Origin: Cacajao melanocephalus
Lineage: Eukaryota > Chordata > Mammalia > Primates > Pitheciidae
Length of the DNA: 64,000 nucleotides
Reading direction: 5' to 3'
Assembly (NCBI GenBank): GCA_963573385.1
Contig: CAUYLG010075519.1
Coordinates: 62,001 to 126,000, forward strand
Position 1 is the stretch's first letter. Each line of letters starts with the position of its first letter. Made by a program: the position numbers and the translations under genes. The notes below the pieces were generated by a model that saw only the letters and a list, made by a program, of their open reading frames with translations, was not told the DNA's origin and searched no databases. Shown piece after piece: positions 34,136 through 46,213 of the stretch.

Positions 34136-35339
34136 CGGGAGCCTATCATTATGGGTACCACAGGGCAGCTCCAGCTTATCAGGATACCTTTGACATTTTG
34201 AAGTCTTTGGCTTCAACTATTTGGGAGTGTCAATGCGGGTGTATGATCCGTCATCACTCACCATTTTACTTGTAAACTCTTGTGCCAAAGCCAGTAACAT
34301 GCTAGTGAGTAAGTCTCCCAGTGCGACGTCTCAACACCTCCTTGCTGATCTCATTTGGTGATACTCAGATTAGTTCTCACAGTAAGCTTTTGAAATTGAC
34401 ATAATCATTCCCAGATGCATAGTGAGGAGACTTATAAAATTATATGCTATAGTAAGACTTCCAAATTCAAGTGTAAAGGTTTTATGTCCTTAGTGACCCC
34501 AGGCTTTTGCAGGGTTTTGTTTTTGTTTTTGTTTTTTTAATATTTGGCCACTAGAGGGAGACAGCTCTTTGTAGAACTGAGGCCATTTTGCATGTTAGTG
34601 GGTATAGATAGAGGAAAACTCTGTGTTTAAAAATGGTATCCAGGGCTGACCTCGCAGGTTGACAATGAAAGGGACTATGCCTGATCTTATCCTCAGGACT
34701 CGGTGGACAGTTTTCACCAGCATCTTCAGGGATCACACTTCCGTCGTAAAATATGCCATTCAAACCAAGTTCTTTTTTTTACCTGACTATGGACGCTTAA
34801 CATTTTAAACAACCTTCTCTGCCTTTGAAGCCTACTTTGTGGAAAGAAAGGCCGATAAGTCATCAGAACGGACACTATATAAAAACATAGAAACCCCAAA
34901 ATTCTAACTCTCTAAGTCGGGCATGGTGGCATCTAAAAACCATGGCCATTGCTTACCTAGACAAGCCATGTTCAAACCACATGTCACCCAAGATTGCTCT
35001 CAACTGGGAATGAGGATTCATTTTCTCTGTTAGAGAGTTCTGAGTTCCCCCACACAAGATTTGCTCCTGACACCTCAGAGTGTACGATATACGACTTCTG
35101 TACTAAAGAGGTTGCTTCCAGTGAGGTAAAATGTCTAATACGGTAGTCATGTGCGTCTAATTAAGAAAAACCAGCCACAGATGCCAAATAGCCGACTTAG
35201 GAACGCAGGGACCACAGACAGGGCTCAGTAAGGATGAGGCGGGATGCCTTTAGTTTAATGCTGCGTATGACAGATCTTTACGTTATTATTAGAAAAGTAA
35301 TTAGAAACTTACATTTTTACTGTTGATTTAAAACTGAAT
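34136..35339. other. No gene or clear repeat
   Basis: Contains GTTTTT repeats at 34517-34535 and a CTCF-like motif at 34548. At 34920 a short string (GTCGGGCATGGTGGCATCTA) looks Alu-like but is too short to call. Confidence 0.5.
34548..34565 (+). promoter_or_regulatory. CTCF-like motif
   Basis: CCACTAGAGGGAGACAGC matches most positions of the CTCF core (CCASYAGRKGGCRS). It lies in apparently unique DNA. Confidence 0.45.
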
Positions 35340-35903
35340 TAGCTATGGCCCGAGAATATGGGTTGTTTGATACTAATTTTGAAATTTTTTGAGTTCTTTT
35401 ATGGTCCATTTTTCATAGCGGTTCCATGTATACTTGGAAAGAATATGAATTTTCTGCTTATTTGGTGTAATGTTTGGTATCTATCCATAAGACTATTCTT
35501 GTTGATTACGCTGTTAAAATATGCATTTTAAATGATTTTGAACTATCAGTTACTTGGAGGGATGTTTTGAAATCTCCCACTGAGGTGGGAGATTTTTCAA
35601 TTCCTTTTTGTAGTTCTGTTTTTGCTTCATCTCTTTTGAGACCCTACTACTAAGTTATTCGAAGGTTGGAATTGACCCATTTTCTTAGTAAATTAAGCCT
35701 TTTCATTACGGCTTCTCTTTACCTCTAGTTATGAGTTTTCCTTAAATTCTTCATTTTTAATATTATTTTAACTGATATTTCTTTTGATTTGGCTGCATAC
35801 TTACCAGTTTTTTTATTCCTTTTTGTACCTTAAACTTTCTAAATGGGCTAACTTGCCTCATGCCCAAAACACATCCTTTCGAATTTCTTTTAATGAGGAT
35901 CTG

Positions 35904-36468
35904 TGTTAGGGTCACCACCTGCGGGGGTCTGTCCTGCAGACCCTGATTCAGTGACTGATGAATAAAGTACACTGACACACAGATATTATGCTTTGCCAGT
36001 TCTGCTGAGGGTCGGTGGCTGCTTACAGACTTATGGAGAGTGCTGTAAACAGACAGCAGCCCCTGGCCCCTCCAGCCAGTGAGACTTGCATGTATTTAGT
36101 GAAGTTTAATTGACTAAGGCTTGAGTCAACACAACTAGAGGTTAGAAGTTAAAGGACAGGTTCCAGTGCCCAAAGCAGACACCATTAGTGGGTAATATCC
36201 CTGGTTGACCTTCCTGGAGAGGGCCACCCAGGTCAAAGGTTAGTTTTAAGACCACATGAGTAAAGAAGCTAGGTAGGTAAACTACTCACATTCCTTTGTC
36301 TTTGCGCCCTAATCTCTCCAGCTCCTACAAAGAGACTCTGGCTGCCTTCAGCTAAAAACTATAGAAAAAACCCTTAGGCCTTCCAAAAGGGTTTGAGACT
36401 ATATTCTATAACTTTCTCTAATATTTTTCCCTTAATATTTTTGCCACCATCCTGAGTGAATTCCCACA
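35904..36468 (-). mobile_element. Solo LTR (ERVK-like), antisense, 6-bp TSD
   Basis: Plus-strand ends are TGTTAGGGTCACC and AATTCCCACA, so the LTR reads TG...CA on the minus strand. Its end carries ACTTTATTCATCAGTCACTG and GGTCTGCAGGACAGACC. The flanks GATCTG (35898) and GATCTA (36469) are a target-site duplication with one mismatch. The 6-bp length fits ERVK-class integration. Confidence 0.78.
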
Positions 36469-36510
36469 GATCTATGAGGCAAACTTTTTCAGTCTGTTTA
36501 AAAATACTTT

Positions 36511-36697
36511 TTCCAGGGCCTACTTGAGGGTGGAGGGTGGGTGAAGGGAGAGGATTGAAAAACTACCTATTGGGTACTATGCTTATTACCTAGATGATAA
36601 AATTATCTGTACACCAAACCCCCATGACACGCAATTTACCTTTAGATCAAACCTGCATATTTACCCCTGAATTGAAAGGTTTAAAAAAAAAAAAACT
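36511..36697 (+). mobile_element. Nested L1 3' end with A tail
   Basis: CAGGGCCTACTTGAGGGTGG, ATTGAAAAACTACCTATTGG, CATGACACGCAATTTACC and CTGCATATTTACCCCTGA lead to A13. This is the 3' end of an L1PB/L1MA-age element in an older antisense L1. Confidence 0.9.
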
Positions 36698-37375
36698 TTA
36701 ATTTTGTTCTAATCTTCAAAGTTATTTTCCCTGAGCACACAATTCTAGGTTCATCATTATTTTTTATTTAGCACCTTGAAGATACTGCTCCATTGCCTTC
36801 TGGCTTCCCTTGTTGCTATTGAGTAATAATTGGTTATTCTAATTTTTGCTCCTGCTGAGCAATCTCTTGTTTCACTATGTCTGCTTTTACAATTTCTCTT
36901 TCCGTCTTTGGTGTTCTGCAATTTCACTGTGATCTGCCTAGATGAGTATTACTTTTAATTTCTTCTGTTGGGAATGTATTGAGCTTCCTGAATTAGACAG
37001 CTGTCCTTCATCCCTTCTGGGAAATTCTCAGCTGCCATCTCTTCATGTATTACTTTACTACTTTCTCTTCTACATTAGCAATTATGCTTAAATGTTTATT
37101 AGATGTTTTCAGTCTATCTTCCAAGTTTCCCAACCTTTCTTCCATATTTTCTTTCTCTTTCTCTGTTTGTACTATATTCTGCATAATTTTCTCAGATCTG
37201 TCTTCCAGTTTATTAATGCCTTATTTAGCTTTGTCTAATTTTCTATTATTGTGTTTATTTTACTTTTCAGTTTTGGAATTTTTATTTTTAAAATATACAC
37301 TTCAGTTTTAAAAAGTTGTTTACCACTTACTCATATTTTTACCCCCCTTTTATTTCTTAAAGCATGTAAAATATA

Positions 37376-37700
37376 TGTATTTTATATTGTAGGAGAGCAA
37401 AAATGGCTTCCCTTCAGCTCTGCAGGTTCTTTAGCTGAGCTATAAATTAAATTGACATAAGACAGATTAACAAGAGAAAAATCACGTTTAATTATGTCCA
37501 TACACACAGGAGTCCCACAAAATATGAGACTCCAGGAAAGTTCAGATGATTGAAGCTTATACAGCATTTTGAGCTACAGAAAGGAATGGGAGCTTGGGGC
37601 TTCTGAGGTGGTGACACAAATTGTGGGAGGTTGAGGGGAGGAAATGTATAATGAATAAAGATTACCTTGTTAGGCAGATTAAAAAGTCTCTCAGGTGATA
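37376..37700. other. Probable old repeat of unresolved family
   Basis: CATAAGACAGATTAACAAGAG and CACAGGAGTCCCACAAAATA read like a known interspersed repeat, but I cannot assign it. Confidence 0.3.
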
Positions 37701-37881
37701 GGCTGGGCCCAGTGGCTCATGCTTTTCATCTCAGTACTTTGGGAGGCCAAGGCAGGAGGATCACTTGAGGTTAAGCATTTGAGACCAGCCTTGCCAACAT
37801 GGTGAAACCCTGTCTCTACTAAAAATAGGAAAATTAGCTGAGTGTGGTGGCACACGCTTATAGTCCCAGCTATTCAGAAGG
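37701..37881 (+). mobile_element. AluJ-like element, truncated in the right arm
   Basis: GGCTGGGCCCAGTGGCTCAT through the linker to GTCCCAGCTATTCAGAAGG, where it joins L1 sequence abruptly without an A tail. Confidence 0.88.
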
Positions 37882-39330
37882 CAACAAAGCAGTCCTTAGG
37901 GGGAAATTTATAGTGTTAAATGAATATACTAGAAAAGAAGGAAGATCTAAAATCAAAAGTTTTCACTTTAGGAAACTAAAGGGAAGAAATGCAAAATTCA
38001 AAGTAAGCAGAAGTAAAGAAATGATAAGAATTAAAGGCAGAAATCAATGAAATTGAAAATAAGAAATTTATAATAGAGAAGACCAATAAAGCAAAAAACT
38101 GGTTCTTTGGAAAGATCAATATTAATAAGCCTCTAGCCAGGTAACTATAAAAAAAGAAAGAGGGCACAAATTATTACTATCAGAAATGAAATAAGGGACT
38201 TTACTACAGATCCCATGGACATTAAAATTATAATAAAGATGATTGTACTTTCAGTCAAATAAAAATTAAAATTAAAATAAAATTATAATAAAGAAATGCT
38301 ATGAACAACTCTGTGTCTATGTTTTGATAACCTAGATGAAATGGACCAATTATTTGAATGATATAATCTGCCAAAACTCCCACAAGAAGATGTAGACAAT
38401 CTGAATAAGCCATCTGTTTAAAAAATCAAATAGATAATTAACAACCTTTCAATATGGAAAGCACCAGGCACAGATAGATTCATTGGTGAATTCTAACATT
38501 TAAGAAAGAAATCATACGAGGTCTCTACCCTCTCATAAACATAGATGCAAAAATATTCAATAAAATATTAACAAATCAAATCCAACAATGTATAAAAATA
38601 AATATAAATCATGACCAAGTGGGATTTACCCCAGGTATGCAAGACTGGTTTATCTTTTGAAAATCAATTAATGTCATCTATCACGTCAACAGGCTAAATA
38701 AGAAAAAAAATCACACGATCATATCAGTAGATGCAGAAAAAGCATCTGACAAAATCCAACACCTATTTACACTAAAAACTCTCAGTAAACTAGGAATAGA
38801 GTAAAATTTCCTCAAAATGATAATATCTACAAAAATCCTATAGCTAGCACTCTTAATGGTGAGAAACTTTAAGCTTTTCTATTGAGATTAGGAACAAAGC
38901 AAGTGTGTCCTCTCTCACTACTCCTTTTCAACATTGTACCAGGAGTCCTAGCTAATGCAACAAGAGAAAGAAAAGAAAAGGTATGTAGATGAGGAAGGAA
39001 GAAATTAAACTGCCTTTGTTTATAGATGACACAATCTTCTATGTAGAAAATCAAACAGACTCAACAACAACAAAACCTTTCTGAAACTATTAAGCAATTA
39101 CAGAAAGGTGGTTAAATTCAAGGTTTATATACAAAACTCAATTGCTTTCCTATATGCCAGCAATGAACAAGCACAATTTGAAATTAAAAATACAATACTA
39201 TTTAGATTAGCGTCCCCAAAGGTGAAATAGTTAATTGCACATCTAACAAAGTATGTATACGATCATTAACAGGAAAACTACAAAACCCTGATGAACGAAA
39301 TCAAGGAAGTGCTAAATCAATACTGCAGGC
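37882..39330 (+). mobile_element. Old L1 (L1M) ORF2 reverse-transcriptase segment, plus strand
   Basis: The sequence follows L1 ORF2 from AAAGCAGTCCTTAGGGGGAA, through 'ttaccccaggtatgcaagac' (GFTPGMQ-like) to TTTATAGATGACACAATC (39019). The last gives FIDD in place of the catalytic FADD box. Many stops and frameshifts make it dead. No 5' end, 3' UTR or tail is attached. Its left end abuts a truncated Alu. Confidence 0.87.
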
Positions 39331-40419
39331 ATTTATGCAATATACTTTATATGGACCATGTTACCTCTCTGACATCAGAAAAACACCTCAATTCCAAAAC
39401 ATAACTGACCCCAAGAGTTTTAAATAAGAACTTACGGACCTGAACCATTAAAAGCAAGTAATCAATATATTACTGGCAAGTAATAAAATATGGTGAGGTG
39501 GGAGGAGAAGCAGAATAAATAATCTGAGAAAGCATTATTATAGAAGATGATATCTATGTAGATTCTACCATTTTTCGTGTTCCCTCAGCTAAGTTCCTTC
39601 ACCTATATGACGTTCAACTTCCTCCAAAGTGAAGAGGTCAGGTTGATTATCTCTACAATCTGTTCACAATGACATAAGAATCTGAGCTCCCAGTTCCTTC
39701 CTTCAGAGCAATTTTTCCCCATACAGGAGCAACCGAGATGTGGCAATTCTTTGTCAAGACATTTTCAGTTTACATACTATTACATTTTCCCTTCATATTG
39801 CACATTTTAAATGTAAACTCAAGCAGATTCCTTTGGCTAACCATTTTTTCCAGTTTTCTTTTAAAATCACTGAACAGTTTTTATTGATTTTAAATGAGTT
39901 TTTACATTTCAACTCTCTTATAATTATTAAATAAATCCATCTTCTCTCTGCATACATGATGATTTCTATTTATCTGGCAAAGATATAAATAAAGAACATT
40001 AGGTCATTTGTACCAGAGAATTTGAGCCAGGGCTCAGAATTGCTCATTCTCGATGGCTGTACTGAGATCACTTCCCTAGTTCTATTTTGAAGATAAAGTT
40101 CCTTTGTTACCTTGGATTATGGTTTGAATTAGGTTAACTTCCCTCCTTTTTCTGATTTATATGATGAAGTGATTGCTTAAAGATGGCAAGTCTTCTAGAG
40201 TCCTGATCTTGACAAATGGTACCACTCCGTCATTTACGGCAGAACCTTGGGAGTCATCCAAGACACTTCTCTCTCCCTTACCACCCACATGTTCAATTAA
40301 TCTCCAAGGCCTGCTGATTTTTTGAAAATAAAATTATAATATGTTTCTGACCTATAGAAAATCAGAGCCCATGATATAAACAACATCAGTGAACCAACCC
40401 TGACATTTGTAAAATGGTA
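39331..40419. other. No gene; short L2-like relic at 40245-40320
   Basis: ACCTTGGGAGTCATCCAAGA and CAATTAATCTCCAAGGCCTG resemble an L2 segment. The rest is AT-rich and unassigned. Confidence 0.4.
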
Positions 40420-41575
40420 ACATTTTTAATATATACATGTGTGTAGTTATATACATGTGTATATATATCCACTTTAATTATCTTTTAGGGAAATAGAACA
40501 TTATAGACAAAGTTGAAGCCTCCCAATCCTAATTTTGGTATTTGTAACTTTCATGGTGTTTGTACTATTATTACGGAGAGTACTGGGCTGCATGTTTACA
40601 TATTAACATTTTATAGTGCATGCATTCATCTGAAGCTTGTTTTTTATCTCACTTAATATTGTTCTTGAGATTATTCAAGAACTAGACACTTGAGTCTGGT
40701 TCATTCCATTAAACAGATGTATAGTGTTCCATTACATAAATACTGACATCATTTATTGATACCCTTGTTAATTGACATTTAGATTATTTCTAATTTTTTT
40801 GCTATTGCAAACACTGCTGCAATAAATCTCCATGTGCCTGTCTCCTTGCACAAGCAAATATATGAGAACGTCTTTAGGGCACAGTGGACTGTGGTGTGCC
40901 AAGATTTTTATCACCTCCACTGATGGGGATATTAGGTAGGGCCTGAGATACAGACTGTAGTCTACCATTTTTATAGTGGCTACTATGGGATCAGACACCA
41001 CGTGTGAAAGACCTTGTTTTACGTAAATTAACTCATTCAATATCATATCATGGAACTGATAACTCTATGAGAAAGGCACTAATGTTATCCTCATTTTACA
41101 GACAAGAAGCTGACGCATGGTGAGCAATTAAATAACTTGACCAGAGTAAGCCATTTGTAAGTGTCAGAAGCAGTGAAGACTGCAGTGCTTCTCTAGATAA
41201 GTACCCAGGAATGAAACTGCTAGGTGCAGGAGTTAAGTGTGTTCTCAACTTTACGAGATAATGCCACATTGCTCTTCAAAAAGGCTTTATTAATTTACAC
41301 TCCCAGCAGCACTCTGTGAGAGCTTCTTGTGCCAATCTGAGGTAGGAGAAAATGGTGGCTTTGTTGTTTGCATTTGACTTTCCTTGATTTATTATGAGGT
41401 TGAATATCTTTTTGTACGGTCTTTGGCTGTTCATATTTTCTTATTCTGTCGCTTGACCATTCATATCCATTGCCCTTTCTCTTACCTTTTTCCTTATTGA
41501 TTTTGGTGAGTTTATTACACATTCTGGTTACTAAGTCTCTGTGTTCTATTTTTTTGCATATCTCTCCTCTCAGTC
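40420..41575 (-). mobile_element. Old L1 (L1ME-like), antisense, interrupted
   Basis: TTGATACCCTTGTTAATTGA, TGCTATTGCAAACACTGCTG and CATGTGCCTGTCTCCTTGC match antisense L1M. It resumes at 41195 with AAGTACCCAGGAATGAAACT, 'tttacgagataatgccacat' and ATTTACACTCCCAGCAGC. About 300 bp at 40885-41190 is foreign and includes a MIR. Confidence 0.75.
41010..41185 (-). mobile_element. MIR element, antisense, within an L1
   Basis: ATTAACTCATTCAATATC, GTTATCCTCATTTTACAGAC, ATTAAATAACTTGACCAGAG and GTAAGTGTCAGAAGCAG are antisense MIR landmarks. Confidence 0.85.
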
Positions 41576-42139
41576 GTCAGGAAGAACCGATGTACTGAGC
41601 TACAGTTCAAATAATATATGAGACACTCTTTTAACTTTAAATTTACTTTTTTAATAAGAAGAAATGACTGTAAGTCATGTTCTATTTCTGAGAAAATCTG
41701 TACCATCTTTCTAAGCTGTCTGAGCAAATTAGAATGACGTCAGTGTCAAACATCAGAAAAGGTTAATGACTCATCTTCCGAAAGGAGGGTGAGTGTGACC
41801 AAACTTCTCTGAAAATCATAGCTTGTATCTTCAAGTGAACAGCTTTCTACAGCACTCATGGTTTCCATTATTAAGATTTTTTTGTTTTTGATTTTGGTCA
41901 CAGGATTATAAACTATTTGTCATGGGAACAGATAGGTTTGTATTACAGAAAATCTAAGCCTGTTTTAGTAAAGAGACAGAGACATCTTCCTATGGCAAGA
42001 GTGGGTGTAGATTTAATTCTTGTAGTAGTAGGTTGTATGTATTTGAAACAACCTTCTCTTCTAGCTTCTAAACAAAGAGCAACTATTACTCCATTGTTTT
42101 GTATTCTCAAGGTTTCTCTTACTGATGACCAGCCTTCTA
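41576..42139. other. No gene or recognised repeat
   Basis: Nothing recognised. Confidence 0.5.
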
Positions 42140-43225
42140 GTTTCAATTTAATTTTTTTAGCTTTTAATTTTGAACATATTTTAGGTGTACTGAAAACTTG
42201 CAAAAGTAATGCAGAGTGCCCCATAAACCTTACCCTCCTTTCCCCAATGTTAACATCGTACATAACCATAGTACCAAAACTAAGAAATTAACATTGACAG
42301 AATACTATTAACTAAACCACAGACTTTGTTTGAATTTGCTGATGTTTTCCTTACTGCCTCTTTCTGTTCTGGCACCCTATCCAGGATCCCACATTACATT
42401 TAGTTGTCACTTCTCCCTAGCTGCCTCTGGCTTCTTGGTCTACCCCTGTTTTTTCTGACCTTTACAGTCTTAAGGAATATTTGCCAGCCTGGGTTTGCCT
42501 GGTGTTTTCCTTGATTACGTCGGAGTTAGGAATTTTTGGAAAGAACATCACAGAACAAAGTGCCCCTCCCACCTCTCTTTAAGAGGAGGAATGTGACATC
42601 CGCAGGACATCACAGGTGATATTAATCTTCACGAGCTGGTTAATGTCAAGTTTGCCAGGTTTTTCCATTGCACTGTTGCTATTTTTCCCTTCCCCACTCT
42701 ATTCTTTGGAAATGAGTCTGTAGCTCTGTCCCAACCTCAGTGGAGAGGAGTGAGGATCCTCCTCCAGGATGGGGAGCATCAGTGTGTATTTTCTGAAATT
42801 CTTTTGTAAGGAAGATCTGTCACTTCTCCCTGTGTACGAATGTATTTATTTATTTATCCAGTAGTTTATCATTTATTGTATTTATTTATTCAGTAGTTAA
42901 TTGTGTATGCATTTATTTATTCAATAGTTTATTATTTATACACTTGTATATTTATTTTATACTTTGGGTGATGGTCCAATGTTCCGCAGTCTATGTGGTG
43001 GTTCCAGTGGTTTCAGCTTTGGTTAGTGAGTGCTCTCCCGGCTCGGCTAGGCTCTTGGGTCCCTTTGACACATCCCATCCTTTGGAGTTTCAAACACTGC
43101 CTTCCTCATTTTCTGGTTCTCCCAATAATTTTAGGATCCACCTGTAGGTGCTGCCTGTGCAGTTATTTCTGTAGAGTTCAAGTGGCGATTTTTCTATTTC
43201 TCCCTCTCAATTTAATCAAGTAGAC
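42140..43225 (-). mobile_element. Old L1-related untranslated region, antisense
   Basis: TTTTGAACATATTTTAGG, GCAAAAGTAATGCAGAGTGC, CCAATGTTAACATCGTACAT, ACTAAGAAATTAACATTGAC, ACATTTAGTTGTCACTTCTC and CTTTTGTAAGGAAGATCTGT follow a very common old mammalian L1 segment. TTTA-rich tracts at 42845-42950 are part of it. Confidence 0.7.
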
Positions 43226-43409
43226 TAAAGATATTTAGTATATAGGCTACCCGAGAGATTTGGGTTGGAATTTCAGTCCCGGCACTCCAAACCATTTGCT
43301 GTTAGGGTTCTCTGAACCCTGATTTCCTTTGTATCAGAAGGCAAACTGTAAAACTGTTTCTATACTCACAATACTTCTGATACCAAATGTGTGGGGTTTT
43401 CATCCATTT

Positions 43410-44145
43410 CCTGCAACCGAGCAATTTTCCAGTTCTCTGTGGACACCAAGTGGGCATCCTACAATTTAATGAATTGGATACTTAGTGCAGGAGTTAATGC
43501 AGACCCCCAACAGGCTCAGTCCCAGAAGACTTCCCTGTACTTCAACACCAACCAAAAGTCTCAGGTTACCTCTTGCACTTATGATTGACTGGTTGTAAAT
43601 TGAGGGTTCCCATGACCCCCTCCTCATGTTCAGTAATTTGCTATAACAGCTCACAGAACTCAGGGAATCACTCCACTTCCTATTACTGGCTTATTACAAA
43701 GGATGCTGTGCAGAAACAGCCAAATGGAAGAGATGCACAGAGCAAGGAGAGGGGTGCTGGGCTTCATGCCCCCTTTGTGGGCACCAGGCTCCCAGCAGCT
43801 CTCTGAACTCCACTCTTAAGAGGTTTTCTGGAAGTTCCATTACACAGGCACGACTGACGAAGTCATTGGCCACCGGTGATTACCTCAGCCTCCAGGTCCT
43901 CTCCCCACCTGGCAGTCCAGAAGGTGGGGCTGACAGTTCCAACCCTCAAATCGCAGGGCTGGCTCCCCTGCAAACAGCCCCACCCTCCAAAAGTCACCTC
44001 ATCAGCATAGACTCAGGTATGGTTGAAAGGAGCTTTTTAAGGGTAACAAAAGTACCTCCTCTCACCCAGAAAATTCCAAGAGTTTGTAGGAGCTCTGTGC
44101 CAGGAACTGGGGACAAAATCTTGCACTGTCCCACTTCACCAGCCT
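43410..44145 (-). mobile_element. LTR, antisense (same family as 48340-49075)
   Basis: Plus-strand landmarks are AGGCTCAGTCCCAGAAGAC, CATGACCCCCTCCTCATG, AGCTCACAGAACTCAGGGA, GCTTATTACAAAGGATG, AAGTCATTGGCCACCGG and GAAAATTCCAAGAGTTTG. These give on the minus strand an LTR with a polyadenylation-like region and CCAATGACTT. The family name is uncertain (MaLR or ERVL type). Confidence 0.7.
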
Positions 44146-44178
44146 GGGAAGGGATTTATCCCTTTGGCACTGATACAC

Positions 44179-44196
44179 TATCTGCCCTCTAGTCAC
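44179..44196 (-). promoter_or_regulatory. Weak CTCF-like motif
   Basis: Minus strand GTGACTAGAGGGCAGATA shares the ACTAGAGGGCAG part of the CTCF core but lacks the leading CC. It lies 300 bp before the GATA satellite. Confidence 0.25.
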
Positions 44197-44209
44197 TTAG
44201 GAGGTATCT

Positions 44210-44325
44210 GAGTTATCAGAGGAAAAAACATGGTACATATAGGGTTTGGTCCTATCTGCGGTTTTAAGCATCCACCAGGGGTCTTGGAACGTATTCCCTG
44301 AGGATGAAGGGGAGAACTGTATGAT
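44210..44325 (+). mobile_element. Possible Tigger-type DNA transposon relic
   Basis: 'aagcatccaccaggggtctt' and GGAACGTATTCCCTGAGGAT followed by GGGGAGAACTGTAT resemble one end of such an element. Only the end is seen. Confidence 0.4.
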
Positions 44326-44497
44326 TATTATGGCTTCACCAGCACTGTTGTCACTTCCATATGTCTTTCAGAACCTGCTTTCTAAAATGCAAATCTAATG
44401 ATGACATGGTATTGTTCAGGCTAAGTCGTTGCTGCCTGCTACTGTCAGCAGTGCTTCCTGAGTCTGACTTTTAATCAGAATCATATGAGGAACTTTG

Positions 44498-45812
44498 AAA
44501 GATAGACAGATGATAGGTAGATAGATGATAAATAGACAGATGATAGATAGACAGATGATAGATAGATAGATAATAGATAGATGATAGGTAGGTAGATAGA
44601 TGAGAGATGATAGATATAGATAGATGATAGATAATACATGGATAGATAGGTAGATAGATGATAGATAGATGATAGATAATAGATAATAGATAGATGATAG
44701 ATAACAGATAGATGATAGGTGATAGATAAATAGATGATTAATAGATAGATGATAGATGATTAATAGATAGATGATAGATAGATGATAGATGATAGATAGT
44801 AGATAGATAGGTAGATAGACGATAGATGACAGGTAGATAGATGATAGGAAGATGATAGATAATAGATGATAGATAGGTAGATAGATGATAGATGATAGAT
44901 AGATAATAGATAGATGATAGGTAGATGATAGATAATAGATGATAGATGATAGATAGGTGATAGATGATAGATGATAGATAATAGATGATAGATACATGAT
45001 AGATAGATAATAGGTAGATAGATGATAGATAGATGATTGATAGATAATAGATAGATGATAGATAGATGATAGATAATAGGTAGATGGATGATAGATGATA
45101 GAAAGATGATAGATGATAGGTAGATGATAGATAGATGATTGATAGATGATAGCTAGATAGATGATAGATAATAGGTAGATGATAGATGGATGATAGGTAG
45201 ATGATAGATAATAGATGATAGATAGACAATAGATGATGGATAATAGATAGATAGATAGATAATAGATAGATGATAGGTGATAGATAAATAGATGATTGAT
45301 AGATAGATGATAGATGGATAGATAGATGATAGGTAGATAGATGATAGATGGATAGATAGATGATAGGTAGATAGATGATAGGTAGATGATAGATAGATGA
45401 TAGGTAGATGATAGATAATAGATAGATGATAGACAGATAATAGATAATAGATGATAGGTGATAGATAAATAAGATGATTGATAGATGATAGATGATAGAT
45501 TGATAGATGGATAGATAGATATATGATAGGTGATAGATAGATGATTGATAGATGATAGATAATAGAAGATAGATGGATAGATAGATGATAGGTGATAGAT
45601 GATTGATAGATGATAGATAGATAATAGAAGATAGATGGATAGTGATAGATAGATGGATAGATGGATAGATGATAGATAGATGGATAGATGGATAGATGAT
45701 AGATAGATGATAGATGATAGATAGATAGATAGATGATAGGTGATAGATAAATAGATGATTGATAGATGATAGATGGGTAGATGATAGGTAGATATTAGAT
45801 AGATAGATACCT
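44498..45812 (+). repeat. GATA-type satellite, about 1.3 kb, with longer repeat units
   Basis: Continuous GATA, GATG and AATA tetramers. GATAGATGATAGATAATAG-type phrases recur throughout. The longer phrase GATAGGTGATAGATAAATAG followed by ATGATT occurs at 44714, 45272, 45735 and, with an extra A, 45453, which points to segmental copying within the array. The antisense Ile/Ser/Tyr/Leu-rich open frames here are by-products of the repeat. Confidence 0.98.
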
Positions 45813-46213
45813 AGTCTCAGCCTAGAACTTATTGACTTGAATTTTGGTGGGGTGGGTCTTAGCCTTTTCTCCCATGGAGAGAGGTGAGAGCAGGGGTCTG
45901 CTGCAGCAGGAAGGAGCCTGGGATCCCTCTAAAGGCTGACAGCTGGTCTCACCCAGCGATGACTCATGGTAATAAAGAGAGGACCCCGGTTCCCACCACA
46001 AAGTAGCCAATATGATGCCCAAATGTGAGATAAGGAGTCCAGTGAACTGTTTCTAGCTATTCTACTTAGTGTCCATGTGTTCCTATTTAAATTGGAAGGT
46101 AGCTGTACACATAAGGAATGTGTTCTTAGAGACCTTGTTTAATGTAAAACATGCACAAATAAAGACTATTATCCTAATAGAAATAAATAGAAATTGTGTA
46201 TACCTAAACCTCG
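45813..46213. other. No gene or recognised repeat
   Basis: Nothing recognised between the satellite and the LTR pair. Confidence 0.5.

Larger units (their letters stand above)
35340..37375 (-). mobile_element. Old L1 (L1M), antisense, with two insertions
   Basis: Plus-strand phrases such as GTTCCATGTATACTTGG, TTTGAAATCTCCCACTG, then TCCATTGCCTTCTGGC, GTGATCTGCCTAGATGAG, CTTCTGGGAAATTCTCAGC and CAGATCTGTCTTCCAGTTTA are antisense L1M. It is interrupted by a solo LTR (35904-36468) and by a nested L1 3' end (36511-36697). Confidence 0.8.

Noticed and set aside
34900..34945. Alu-like string GTCGGGCATGGTGGC
   Set aside because: Only about 20 bases match and neither arm continues.
37882..39330. 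A functional reverse transcriptase
   Set aside because: The L1 ORF2 segment has many stops and frameshifts and an altered catalytic box (FIDD), so it is dead.
44416..45229. Two long minus-strand open frames (193 and 163 codons) rich in Ser, Ile, Tyr and Leu
   Set aside because: They are a translation of the GATA satellite; tetranucleotide repeats lacking stops give open frames in phase.
44498..45812. CRISPR-like array of short repeats
   Set aside because: There are no unique spacers; units are contiguous GATA/GATG tetramers, and the DNA is mammalian.
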